Source of the DNA: an uncultured Erysipelotrichaceae bacterium | GTDB lineage: Bacteria; Bacillota_I; Bacilli_A; RF39; UBA660 | Assembly (NCBI GenBank): GCA_902780395.1 | Contig: CACZFH010000007.1 | Coordinates: 1 to 55,086 of the forward strand | Direction of reading: 5' to 3' | Length of the DNA: 55,086 nt | Shown: positions 16,810-26,800 of the stretch, piece after piece | How positions within the stretch are numbered: position 1 is the first letter of the stretch | How the letters are laid out: every line of letters starts with the position of its first letter | Position numbers and translations under genes: made by a program | Notes under the pieces: model-generated | Database searches by the model: none | Seen by the model: the letters and a program-made list of their open reading frames with translations, nothing else | Told to the model about the DNA's origin: nothing

Positions 16810-16818
16810 ATTCTAGCA
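16810..16818 (-). promoter_or_regulatory. Extended -10 promoter of the 188-residue gene
   Basis: TTTG-C-TAGAAT on the minus strand (TAGAAT at 16810-16815), 17 bases upstream of the chosen ATG and downstream of a strong terminator. Confidence 0.5.
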
Positions 16819-16847
16819 AACAACCAAAAAAAAGTATAGAAAAGTAA

Positions 16848-16879
16848 GAAAAGAAAAAGTAACTTTACTTTTTCTTTTC
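16848..16879 (-). terminator. Terminator of the glycosyltransferase/pseudopilin operon
   Basis: A perfect 15-bp inverted repeat (16848-16862 and 16865-16879) around a two-base center, A/T-rich with T-rich sequence beyond on the minus strand. The TGA stop of the last gene (16878-16880) overlaps the arm. Confidence 0.7.
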
Positions 16880-17369
16880 AATAATTTGACACTATTATTT
16901 TACTTTTTTCCTCTTCGGTTAAATATTCCAAAGTATAATTCTCCATATTTGGAATGGTTTTACCAACATATTGAGAAGTAGTTTTAACAGGTTTTCCAGG
17001 TTTCAAATCAGTAAAATAAACAACTAAATAGTCATCTCCAAAAACCATCTTATAAGAACCACTTTTTTTAGATGAACTCTTATTTGTAATTACATAATCA
17101 ACTCTTCCCTCATTACCTAAATAGTAAAATGTAGCTTCACTAATACATATATCATCAATACAATGATCTTTTTTTAAATCATCATTAGAATATTCCGTAG
17201 TCCCTTCAATCTCTTTTACTTCACCAGAAAAGTGATATTTTTCATTTGACTTTTTATTTTCTTTTTTATCAGGAGCTAACCAAACACCTAAGAAGATAAC
17301 TATTAAAAGAGCAAAAATAACCAACACAATAAATACTACTTCTTTATGTTTATTTACCCATTTTTTCAT
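16878..17369 (-). CDS. Small membrane-anchored extracellular protein, function unknown
   Basis: The 163-residue protein has a short basic N-terminus, one membrane helix (about 11-30) and an extracellular domain of about 125 residues. One Cys pair (HCIDDIC) could form a disulfide, and the domain is rich in alternating beta-type residues (SGSYKMVFGDDYLVVYF). The real start is the ATG at 17369: a perfect AAGGAGGT lies at good spacing, spanning the end of the pseudopilin gene. A longer frame to 17465 merely reads through the end of that gene. It is the last gene of the operon, one base after the 1319-residue pseudopilin. A role as partner or accessory of that pseudopilin is inferred from position only. 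Confidence 0.78.
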   Translation of the reverse strand: MKKWVNKHKEVVFIVLVIFALLIVIFLGVWLAPDKKENKKSNEKYHFSGEVKEIEGTTEYSNDDLKKDHCIDDICISEATFYYLGNEGRVDYVITNKSSSKKSGSYKMVFGDDYLVVYFTDLKPGKPVKTTSQYVGKTIPNMENYTLEYLTEEEKSKIIVSNY

Positions 17370-17370
17370 A

Positions 17371-20300
17371 TTATTGACTACCTCCTTCAAAGAATGGATC
17401 ATTAATATTTTCAGTAATCCTAATATATGGCTCATTATCATTAGTTTTATAATCATATAATCCATCTTCTACACATTTTGGACATATTCCATTAGTATTA
17501 GGAACTTCCGTCAAAGTAATTTCTTCATCCCCATCAGTATAACTACTAGTGTATCTTTTATAATGAGAATGGTTTATATAATCTCTACCATTAATGGAAA
17601 TGGTCCATTCCACATCGTCATGGAATAAATAAGCACCAAAGATATTTTGACGAGTATAATTATTATTTTTCTTAAAACATTCCTTAAAAGCACAAGTTGC
17701 CTCATATTCCACTGTTACAGGATTACTACTACATAATACATTTGGACTAAATCTATCATAATAAGTAATAGTCTTATTATAATATCCGAAAATATTAGAA
17801 GTAGAATCCCCAGAAACCGGATTAGACTCAAAACATTTACCACTGCATCGATCCATACTAATTTCTTGGTTTGAATAAGTAACCGTTTCATAAACAGGAT
17901 TTCCACTACCATCTAAAACAGGATCACCATTTTCATCTAAAATTGGTATAGGCTTTCCATCATCATTTTTTACTACTACAGAATAAGTTTTATCAGGCAA
18001 ATAAGTATATTGAACCTTAGGTTTTTTGTTATAATTCGGCTGACTACATTGAGTATAAGGATTTGAAACAACAGACGTAGAAACAATATGCTGATCATCA
18101 AAACTATCCCACTCAGAATCTCTTACAAAGAAATAGAGAGTCACATTAGAAGTATTTGTATTGTCATTTTGATAAGAAACTGTATGATACTGTTTATCGG
18201 TACCATCATAAACCGTTGTTAAATAATCATCCTCATCACAACTATCCGTTTTTGAAATACAGACTTGATAAGTATCATTATAGTCTGATACTAGGAAAGT
18301 AACATCAATATTTTTACCAGTTGTTGGAACGGCATCTACTGATTCAATAACAGGCTTAGCATCCAAGAAAGGCATAAAATTATATTCCTTTGTCTTAGTT
18401 GTTGCTCCATCAGTATCAACTAATTTGGCAAATATATTAAACCTAGTTCTTCCATTATAACTTGTTTGATGAAAGAAATTAGCATTATTTAAAATATAAC
18501 GAGAAGTAAATGGCATAAAATCAGTACAATGCTCCGTTGTATCAGTATTTTTAGTATAACAATATTGAATTTGTAAGTCATCATCATGATTATCAGGAGC
18601 ATCATCATCTGCTTCTGCAAATAACTCATACCAAACAATAGGAAGAGCCATGTTATTTTCATTACGATATCCATGATAAGTTGGTCCCCAGAAAATCTTA
18701 GGTGGTTGTTTTTTATAAATCTTATAAGTTGCTGAAGCTTCAACAATTTCACTATTTACACTATCTTTGGCAAATACATACAATTTTTTAGTAGATCCAT
18801 CTAAAAGATTATTTGGATTAAGTGGAGTAAAGGAATAACCAATAGGAATTGGACCATTTTCATTTTTAAAATTGGATAATGGTTGGAAGTTTGTACAAGT
18901 TTCATTCTCTGAAACACAAATAGAAACTCCTTCATCACCAAAATCATCAAAAGCATCAACCTCATAATAGACTTCATGGTTTCCACTTTGTTCAACTGGG
19001 CACATTACCGAATTCTTACAAGCAGGTTCCCTACTGTAAATCCTAAAAGAATCTATAACCGGAGGAGAATCCTGATAAACCTGATACTCAGTTAGTTGAT
19101 TTACTCCTGCTCCATAAGAATCTCTAACCGTAACATTAACATTATGAACACTACCATCATAAGTTCCACCTAAATGTATAATCTGAGTACCATCAATAAG
19201 ATCTTTTAAAGGTTGATTACTAACAATAGTATTTTCATTATCCACAATATCAACCAACATATTATCAATAGTATCATAATCGTCTTCCATCATAATATCC
19301 AATTTTGTATATAAGCTTCCTGCTTCAAACTTATCAACCCCAGCAGCTATTATTTTAAGATAATTAATGATAGGAGGTTGATTCTCATAAATCTTATAAT
19401 CAAAAGAATTATGAACCGTATTACCAAATGAATCAACTACATATAAATAAAATGTATGAGTAGAACCATCATAAGAACTAGCATTAACTGTTATTGGGAC
19501 ATGCTTGCCATAATATTCTGCATAAGAAACATAGTGTTCATTAATAAATGGAGTGTAACCCTCAGGTTCATTTCCCGTTGCTTCCTCAACAATACAATCA
19601 GCTTCATTTTCAGAAACACAAACCATAAGCTCATCAACTGAATCAATATCATCTGTTATACCTGCTGTAAATAAAGCATTTTTACTACCACCAGTATCCC
19701 CTGGACACCATGATTGAAGTACGCAAGGAACATCTGCGGATTCTACATTAAAAGAATTAATAGTTGGACTTTTATCACGATATAAAACATAAGAAACCGT
19801 TTGAGAAGCAGATTGTCCTTCCGAATCAGTTACTGTTACCGTAATATCTCGAGTAGAACCATCATACGATCCCACGATTACATAATCAAAATCATTATCA
19901 TCTGCATTATCCCTCATGTCATACTCAACAACTCCAGAAACACCATCATTAATAGATACTTTTAAATGTCCAAGTGAATCAGCATCATCACTTGCTCGAA
20001 CACGAACTGTAACATTTTTAGAACCAGTCGAAGTAAAACTTTTCTCTTTTGATGTAACTGTAACACTTTCCGTAAAAGAAGGAGCAGCATTAGCTGTTGT
20101 ATCATAAGTAAGTGTTTTAGATGATACTAACCCCATCGTATCTTTTATAAAAATAGTTAAGTAATGAGTTAAACCATCACGACTACATGGACCATTACAA
20201 TTTGTAAATGTATATTCCATCTGATTATTACTATCAAAAACACTTGAATATGATTGATAATTATTACACTCAGTAATAGGATCACTATTTATACTATCAT

Positions 20301-21330
20301 CAAGACAAACTTGTAAACTAGGAAGTGGATCATAATCATCTTCCACATCTACTGTCAAGACTCCAGTCAAAGATGCAAACGAATCACTCGGTCTTTTTTT
20401 AACAGAACTACTACCTATTACAGGAGCTGTATTAGAATGAACTTCATAAATGATTTTTTTACGATCTTTATTTCCATCAGGATCTTTCACAAGAACATAC
20501 AATGTTATTCTAGAACCAATTGTATATCCTTCTGTTGAAAAGTCAAAATCATGGAAGAAAGATGTATAAGCATCACCATATGGTTCACCATTTACTTCTT
20601 GATAATTAGTAGTAGATAGATATACCATCAAATCACTTAAAGGTGTATCTCCATCTTCTGCTTTTAAAGTTAAAGTAGCATCTAAAGTATTAAATGGTTT
20701 AGAAGAAGATACAAGTCTAGCACTCATAATACGAGGAGATGACTCATCTACAACAGATTCATCAGCAATAACTGCATTATTATAAATAGCACTAATTTCT
20801 CCATTTTCATCTAGATAATTACCACCTAAATAATTATTAATATAAAGACCATCAATGCTTTCAACATTAATTAATTCATCTTCATCAAAATCAACTACCA
20901 AACTAGTAGAACCACTAGAGTATAGTTTATCATTTGTTACTAGATAAACTCCTCTATAGTTACCATCTTTCTTTTTCTCTACTAACATAACTGAATATTG
21001 TAATTCAGAACCAGTATTCTTAACAACAACGAAAGATTTTTCTCTTTGATAGGCACCTTCATATGGAGAATTTTCAAAATCTTGATTATCCAAATATAAC
21101 AAACTAAGAACAATACAATTCCCAGGATCTGGTTTTTCTATTTCAGTATTATTAGCTCTAAGTCTATATTCAGCTTGAGCAACTAATTTCTGTGCATCAG
21201 CAATATATATCTTTTCACGACTCTTAAAAACCATTCTCGTGATTGTTGGAAAAGCAAAAGTAACCAACAATCCTAAAATAACAATTGCTGCTAATAATTC
21301 AACAAGTGTAAACCCTTTCTTATTCTTCAT
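17371..21330 (-). CDS. Giant pseudopilin-like surface protein with tandem Ig/cadherin-like domains
   Basis: The 1319-residue protein begins with a class III (type IV prepilin) signal: basic MKNKKG, then FTLVELLAAIVILGLL, with the conserved Glu at +5 of the predicted cleavage site. A prepilin peptidase would cut after Gly6. After a pilin-like helix (about 25-60) and a globular region comes a tandem array of about eight domains of roughly 100-115 residues (about 190-1160). Each ends in a pattern like YDGSTxxxxVxVxDSxG...YxIY and restarts with PPxI or SPxI. Paired Cys recur. The C-terminal region (about 1160-1319) is Cys/Tyr-rich. Ordinary pilins are 120-200 residues, so this is a pilus- or pseudopilus-displayed adhesin candidate. 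ATG at 21330 is chosen (AGGAGG six bases away); a GTG lies six bases upstream. No pilus motor is in the window. Confidence 0.88.
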   Translation of the reverse strand: MKNKKGFTLVELLAAIVILGLLVTFAFPTITRMVFKSREKIYIADAQKLVAQAEYRLRANNTEIEKPDPGNCIVLSLLYLDNQDFENSPYEGAYQREKSFVVVKNTGSELQYSVMLVEKKKDGNYRGVYLVTNDKLYSSGSTSLVVDFDEDELINVESIDGLYINNYLGGNYLDENGEISAIYNNAVIADESVVDESSPRIMSARLVSSSKPFNTLDATLTLKAEDGDTPLSDLMVYLSTTNYQEVNGEPYGDAYTSFFHDFDFSTEGYTIGSRITLYVLVKDPDGNKDRKKIIYEVHSNTAPVIGSSSVKKRPSDSFASLTGVLTVDVEDDYDPLPSLQVCLDDSINSDPITECNNYQSYSSVFDSNNQMEYTFTNCNGPCSRDGLTHYLTIFIKDTMGLVSSKTLTYDTTANAAPSFTESVTVTSKEKSFTSTGSKNVTVRVRASDDADSLGHLKVSINDGVSGVVEYDMRDNADDNDFDYVIVGSYDGSTRDITVTVTDSEGQSASQTVSYVLYRDKSPTINSFNVESADVPCVLQSWCPGDTGGSKNALFTAGITDDIDSVDELMVCVSENEADCIVEEATGNEPEGYTPFINEHYVSYAEYYGKHVPITVNASSYDGSTHTFYLYVVDSFGNTVHNSFDYKIYENQPPIINYLKIIAAGVDKFEAGSLYTKLDIMMEDDYDTIDNMLVDIVDNENTIVSNQPLKDLIDGTQIIHLGGTYDGSVHNVNVTVRDSYGAGVNQLTEYQVYQDSPPVIDSFRIYSREPACKNSVMCPVEQSGNHEVYYEVDAFDDFGDEGVSICVSENETCTNFQPLSNFKNENGPIPIGYSFTPLNPNNLLDGSTKKLYVFAKDSVNSEIVEASATYKIYKKQPPKIFWGPTYHGYRNENNMALPIVWYELFAEADDDAPDNHDDDLQIQYCYTKNTDTTEHCTDFMPFTSRYILNNANFFHQTSYNGRTRFNIFAKLVDTDGATTKTKEYNFMPFLDAKPVIESVDAVPTTGKNIDVTFLVSDYNDTYQVCISKTDSCDEDDYLTTVYDGTDKQYHTVSYQNDNTNTSNVTLYFFVRDSEWDSFDDQHIVSTSVVSNPYTQCSQPNYNKKPKVQYTYLPDKTYSVVVKNDDGKPIPILDENGDPVLDGSGNPVYETVTYSNQEISMDRCSGKCFESNPVSGDSTSNIFGYYNKTITYYDRFSPNVLCSSNPVTVEYEATCAFKECFKKNNNYTRQNIFGAYLFHDDVEWTISINGRDYINHSHYKRYTSSYTDGDEEITLTEVPNTNGICPKCVEDGLYDYKTNDNEPYIRITENINDPFFEGGSQ

Positions 21331-21346
21331 AAACACCCTCCTATCT

Positions 21347-22150
21347 CTAATGAAATAATCTATAATAAATGTAGCTTATTAGAACAATAATAATATTAAT
21401 TACTATTTTTAATAATAAAATTGGCATCTTAATCAAATAAAAACCACCTAAATCTAATACCAACAAAAGAATTGGTAATAATAAGAATACTTTTCTTTGA
21501 TGAGTTTTTTGCCATGTAACAGCAATCATACTAGTAATTACAAAACTTATAACTACATTAAGATAAGTATCAATAGATAAACAAAATAGTATCCAAAATA
21601 TAATAAAATTAACAACAGCATATATTCCATAAGGCGCTAAAGGATAACTCTTATTAAACCATGAAGTATGATTACTATTTTCTATATAATCCTCTATTAA
21701 TTTTATCATATTTGGGGTGTTACTTTCAAACTTTTTAGGCTTAAAATTTCTACTTTTTTCAATTAATTTTCCAAGCTTATGAAAATCCTTTAATTCCAAG
21801 ATATATCCCATAGAGGCAAATTCTCCAATTATTTGCTTTTGATGATCATTATGATGTTCCCTATACTTAGCTAACCTAGCTGCTGCAATCACTTTTTTAC
21901 CCTTCTTGATTGCACTTAAAATACTACCTGCTCCTCCATGAGTAATTATTAAATCTGCTTGATCCATTAACTTTTCAAACTCTGGAGCTGGTAACAAATC
22001 AAATATTTCCATATGCTCAGAATGATATTTCGTTTGCCCAGCTTGAACAATTACTTTATCCTTAATAACACCCTTTTCAATTTCTTGATCAATAGCTTTT
22101 AATAAACGAGGAAATTCTTTATCTTGTGTTCCTAAAATAACAAGTATCAT
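21347..22150 (-). CDS. Alg13/PssE-type glycosyltransferase subunit fused to a GtrA-like membrane domain
   Basis: The 267-residue protein has an N-terminal Alg13/PssE-like domain (about 1-165), the UDP-sugar-binding half of a two-part GT28-type transferase. Visible motifs are MILVILGTQ at the start, THGGAGSI near residue 72 and AARLAKYREHHNDHQ near 90. It then has about four hydrophobic helices (about 180-265), with a pattern like GtrA flippase-type proteins, such as the SFVITSMIAVTWQKTHQRKVF region near 213. PssE proteins are normally about 160 residues without this extension. The ATG at 22150 overlaps the Alg14-like gene's stop (TAATG), which excludes the longer frame to 22207. Together the two genes would add a sugar to a lipid-linked carrier at the inner membrane face. 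Confidence 0.85.
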   Translation of the reverse strand: MILVILGTQDKEFPRLLKAIDQEIEKGVIKDKVIVQAGQTKYHSEHMEIFDLLPAPEFEKLMDQADLIITHGGAGSILSAIKKGKKVIAAARLAKYREHHNDHQKQIIGEFASMGYILELKDFHKLGKLIEKSRNFKPKKFESNTPNMIKLIEDYIENSNHTSWFNKSYPLAPYGIYAVVNFIIFWILFCLSIDTYLNVVISFVITSMIAVTWQKTHQRKVFLLLPILLLVLDLGGFYLIKMPILLLKIVINIIIVLISYIYYRLFH

Positions 22151-22626
22151 TAGAAAATCCACCCCCCATAAACAGCATTTGGATATAACTCTTTCATACT
22201 TTCCCATTGAACGATAAATTGATCACTAATTGGATATAATAATTTACCAGTAGAGGTCTTAGTAACCATATTAGCAAATGTTTCAATATAAATAATCTTA
22301 CTACCAAATATTTTTCCTAAACAACACATAGGACCAGCTGTATGAACTCCTGTAGTAATAATATAATCTGGTCTATATTGAAAATAGTAATATAAACTAA
22401 TAAAACAATTACATAGTAATTTAAAAGGATAAGAGATAATATGATGTTTTGTACCATAAATCAAAAAATGTACTTTATCATGATAAATATCTTTTAAATA
22501 TAAATTAGACTTAGTTTTCTCAGTAATTAAACAATATTGATAATTAGAAAACATTGGCTCTAACTGTAACAATTCCTTTAAATGCCCACCAGTAGAAGCA
22601 ATAAACATTACTCTTTTTTTATTCAT
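22150..22626 (-). CDS. Alg14/PssD-type glycosyltransferase subunit
   Basis: The 158-residue protein matches Alg14/PssD, the membrane-recruiting half of a two-subunit UDP-sugar transferase. Features are the N-terminal MFIASTGGHLKELLQL, the central YRPDYIITTGVHTAGPMC near residue 90, KIIYIETFANM near 115, and the C-terminal QFIVQWESMKELYP. A hydrophobic stretch around residues 65-85 fits a membrane-associated helix. The ATG at 22626 is chosen over the in-frame GTG at 22635, because GAGAGTGAT precedes the ATG. It overlaps the GT4 gene by eight bases and the Alg13-like gene by one, implying coupled translation of a complex. The product is probably a lipid-linked glycan or exopolysaccharide intermediate (family inference). 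Confidence 0.9.
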   Translation of the reverse strand: MNKKRVMFIASTGGHLKELLQLEPMFSNYQYCLITEKTKSNLYLKDIYHDKVHFLIYGTKHHIISYPFKLLCNCFISLYYYFQYRPDYIITTGVHTAGPMCCLGKIFGSKIIYIETFANMVTKTSTGKLLYPISDQFIVQWESMKELYPNAVYGGWIF

Positions 22627-23767
22627 AAATATCACTCTCTTCTATTAAAGAAATCCATTCTTCTCCAACAATTTCACTAGCATATTTTTTTACGCTTTCT
22701 CGAGCTTGCTTTCCAATTTTTATTCTTTTTTCAGGATGTTCAACTAAATCTCCAATTTTTTGAACCATAGCTTTCATATTACGATTACGAATTAAAAAGC
22801 CATTTTCCCCACTAACAATAATTTCTCTTGCTCCTTCTGCCGAATCAAAAGCTACACAAGGAACTCCATGACTCATAGCTTCTATTAAAACAATCCCAAA
22901 TGATTCTGTAAAAGAAGTCATCAAGTAGATAGATGATTTTTGCAACAAGCCATCAATAGCATCTTTCTTTTGAAAACCATGAAAAGTAACTTTTTCATCT
23001 AAATGATTATCACGAACGTATCTTTCCAAAGCCCCTCTTTGATCTCCATCACCTACAATATCTAATGTCCAATCTGGATATTTTCTTTGTAATAGTCTAA
23101 ATAGTTTTAATAAATCCATATAGCCTTTTTCTGAGGATAATCGTCCCACTGAAATGAAACGATTATTCTTTAAAGGAGCCAATTTCTTAGGAAAATTCTC
23201 AATAGCATTAGGTATCATAATACACATACAATTACTATTCTTTAATTGTCTCTGATAAAATTTCTGTAAATCTTTAGAAACTAATACTAAATAATCTAAA
23301 TTTCGGGCACTACGACTTATATTATTAGCGTATTTGTAATTTCCATGATAATGATTATGCTCCCATCCTATCTTTAAAACAGAATCTTTAGCATATCCAC
23401 TCACCCAATAATTAAATATATCTCTCGTCGAAATAATGACATCAGCATCACACTGACGAATATAAGATGTCATACTGTGTTTTCTTTTATAAAGTGTCTT
23501 TGTAGAAATAATACCTTCACGAAAAACACCTAAAATATTCTTACGATGAAGTGCTTCCCGAAATTCTTCACGGTTTGGTTTCAAATGAGGATTTAAATAA
23601 TTAACATGAACTCTCTTGTCGATAGAAAAAACACTATTTTCATATAACTGATAGCAACAAGCTATTTCCACATCATATTTTGAACACAAAGAATTTGCAA
23701 GAGTTACAATTGATTTTTCAATTCCACCATACCCTAAATGAAGAGATAATATAACAACTTTTTTCAT
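22619..23767 (-). CDS. Glycosyltransferase family 4 protein
   Basis: The 382-residue GT-B-fold protein belongs to family GT4 (retaining, nucleotide-sugar-dependent). The N-terminal glycine-rich loop is HLGYGGIEKS near residue 10. The C-terminal lobe has ISVGRLSSEKGY near 205, VGDGDQRGALE near 238, and the E-x7-E nucleotide-sugar motif ESFGIVLIEA near 287. It lacks membrane helices and probably works at the cytoplasmic membrane face. It is the first gene of the operon that includes the Alg14/Alg13 pair and the giant pseudopilin, raising the possibility that the glycan is attached to or exported with the pilin-like protein (inference). The start has AAGGAGATG eight bases before ATG. Confidence 0.93.
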   Translation of the reverse strand: MKKVVILSLHLGYGGIEKSIVTLANSLCSKYDVEIACCYQLYENSVFSIDKRVHVNYLNPHLKPNREEFREALHRKNILGVFREGIISTKTLYKRKHSMTSYIRQCDADVIISTRDIFNYWVSGYAKDSVLKIGWEHNHYHGNYKYANNISRSARNLDYLVLVSKDLQKFYQRQLKNSNCMCIMIPNAIENFPKKLAPLKNNRFISVGRLSSEKGYMDLLKLFRLLQRKYPDWTLDIVGDGDQRGALERYVRDNHLDEKVTFHGFQKKDAIDGLLQKSSIYLMTSFTESFGIVLIEAMSHGVPCVAFDSAEGAREIIVSGENGFLIRNRNMKAMVQKIGDLVEHPEKRIKIGKQARESVKKYASEIVGEEWISLIEESDIYE

Positions 23768-23814
23768 CCATACATCTCCTTATCAAAAGGAATTACCCAT
23801 TTACATTATATCAC

Positions 23815-23823
23815 GAAATAATA
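23815..23823 (-). promoter_or_regulatory. Extended -10 promoter of the glycosyltransferase/pseudopilin operon
   Basis: CGTG-A-TATAAT on the minus strand (TATAAT at 23815-23820), about 48 bases upstream of the GT4 start and just after the preceding terminator. Confidence 0.55.
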
Positions 23824-23827
23824 ATAT

Positions 23828-23859
23828 AAAAAAAGAATTCTCATAAAAGAATTCTTTTT
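23828..23859 (-). terminator. Terminator of the 1013-residue pseudopilin gene
   Basis: AAAAAGAATTCT and AGAATTCTTTTT form a 12-bp stem with a six-base loop and a T-run on the minus strand. The stop codon is a few bases upstream. Confidence 0.8.
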
Positions 23860-23863
23860 ATAA

Positions 23864-26800
23864 TTAAGAACAATAGCCACCTCTACTACACCATTTCGTC
23901 ATATAGCCAGAATCATTACATCCACCTTCAGGAGGAATAAGATAATAATTACTATCTCTACAAGCTGTAACCCAATCATTTTCAACTGCACCTCCGTTAG
24001 GTGTCTTGTTAATATCATACTCATTTGTATTAAGAAAGAATAAACTACCATTTATCCAACGCCATCCATGTAGCTGACAACCTTCCTCAGCACCACAATT
24101 TCCTTCTCCCGAAAAAATACGATTATTTTTATCACTATAATAAGACCAAAAAGTTAAAGGAACAACATCTTCTGCGCTCATAAATGTTCTTATATAAAAA
24201 CGATGTGCCCAACCATGAACCCAATAAGCCCATTGATAATTACCATTTTTAGCGTCTTGATCATTGCGTCTATGATAAAGAACATTATATTCTAAAGGTG
24301 TATATTTCCAAAATCCACCAGTATGCAAAGTATTACCAGTATATTGTGCATAAATAAACCATGTATTAGAGTTTCCTGCATAATCTTCAACATACAATTT
24401 TAAAGTAGAACCATGATTTCTAGAAGTTATTGTTCTATAAATACCACCATTACCAGAAGTTTGAGAATTATAAACCAAATCGCCCTCATTAAAACCAGTT
24501 TGATAATCATACTTAGCATATATCTTTTTTATTTTAATCTGGGAAGTTACATCAGTAGCATTAAAAGTACTTGTATCAAACCAAACCTGAGAATGTCCGC
24601 CATTAACATTAAAAATATCACCAATATAATCTACATTATACTCATTATGAGTATTAGGAACAGGCTTTCTACGACTCCAACTTACAGTAGAATCACTACA
24701 ACCACTATCCAAATGGTTTCTCACATAATTAACACAAGCACTAGTATTACTTTTCAGTACTAAACGCCTATTTTTTTCATTATCACATTCAGAATAATAA
24801 CCTTTACAATCAACAAAATTACAAGCCGTATTAGGCACCATCTGGCACTTATCATCATTTCCAAATAAAGAGGAACGATATTGATAAACAATACTATTAA
24901 TAACTGGAGCCGTTTTATCTATTTTGATTTCTCTAGCTCCTGCTGTATAACAATTACCAACGTTGTCACATACTTTCCAATAAGAAGTAGTAGTTCCCTC
25001 AGTTTTATAATACTTACTAGTTACCTGTTCTTCACTATGTGAAGCAACACCAGTAGAAGTTAAATAATAACCTTTTAGTCCAGAGCCACCATCAGTAGCA
25101 CCAGAAACCACTGCATACACATTAGTATTGGTCCAAGTTCCACTAGAATAGCTATTTAAACCAGAAGTACTAGTCGGAGCACTATCACCAGTTGCTTTAT
25201 ACATATTAATTACCATATTTGCTGGAGGCGTTTTATCTATTTTTACAGTTTGATTACTAGCACAATTAGTCTTATTACCAGCTTTATCTTCAACAGTACC
25301 TGGAGAAGCAGTAGTAGTATTAATATCTGTAGTAAAAGTCTTATGAATAGTTTCAGAAACACATCCACTAATATTATCAGTACAAGCCCCATATAAAGTA
25401 AGATCTTCTTTTCTCCAATTTTTATCCTCTCCAGAATTCTTACAAACTGGTTGTTCCAAATCTAAGGCTGCTAAAATATTAACTCTAACTTTATTTCCCG
25501 ATAAATCGGTAACCGTAATATTTCCTTTTCTCCAACCTTCACTTGATTTATCAATATAAAAATTATGAACAGTATTAGAAATATCAAAATTATAATTAAC
25601 TACTTCATCTGTATAATCAAAATTTGTAATATTATCCTTCTTTTGTCTTTTTTGATTAGCACTCCATATTCCAGATGATCTAGTAACATTATCATCAACA
25701 CTCATCTCATAATAAATACCATTAGGAAAATTATCAATATTCAACCACTGATCAGCCCCATGTCCACTAGCATATTTAGTTAATGTTTGCGTAGGTGCAG
25801 CATCATTAGCAACAATAGTAGCTTCCAAACTACCCTTAGAACCATCAGCATTTCTCTTATAAGCATTAATTGTAAGGGTCGGAGCAGTCCAATCTAAGTG
25901 AACATTAACTGAGCAATCTGTTTTATTTCCAGCATTATCTTCAATCGTAATAACACCTTTATCCATTTCAGTTGTAAATGTTTTTACATATTTATCACGG
26001 ACACAACCACTACCATTTCCATCAGTACATTTTACAGTAATTATACGTTTTCTATCTTGATTATTCCAATAATCATCATCCGCTTGACCTTCAATAGAAC
26101 TACAAATTGGAGGTGTTTCATCTAAATAAAAAGAATTTAAAGAAGTCTCAAAAACTCCACCAGCTATATTATAAGCACTAACTGTTATCTTAAAAGTACT
26201 TACAGTAGTAATATCTACATAATCTCTCAATTTCTTATGAATATTAACTACTTTACTATCATTGGCATCAATAGAACCAGAATTATATACCTCAGTAAAT
26301 AAATCATCACTCTCACAAGTACCAGCACTCTTATAACAAGCAGAAATAGCATAAGAATAACCATCTAGTGCTAAATTACCAGCACTGTTTCCCTTAATAT
26401 CAATATCAGTCATAGCAATAGTTACATTTTCAGAAGCAGTAGCAATATTATTTCCTTGCTCATCAGTGTATACAATAGATATTACTGGTTTTTCAGGCTC
26501 AATAGAACTAGGAATTTCATCTCCTTCACAATAAAGATAAGGAGTATAAGTATATCCATTATTAGCATATTTATAAATACGAACAACTGAATCTTCCATA
26601 CAAGAATTTTTATCATAATCTACCAAATCTTCTTTAAGAAAATTAGTTTTTTTCAAATCTTTAGCTTTTATCAGAGTACTCTCACCAACTGTTTTAGGTA
26701 AAGCTTGACTATTACCACTAGCATAACTTTTAGCAGCCATTTCTAAAGTTTTTTCCATACTATCACGACTATCACTTTTAGAACGATTAATCAACATAGT

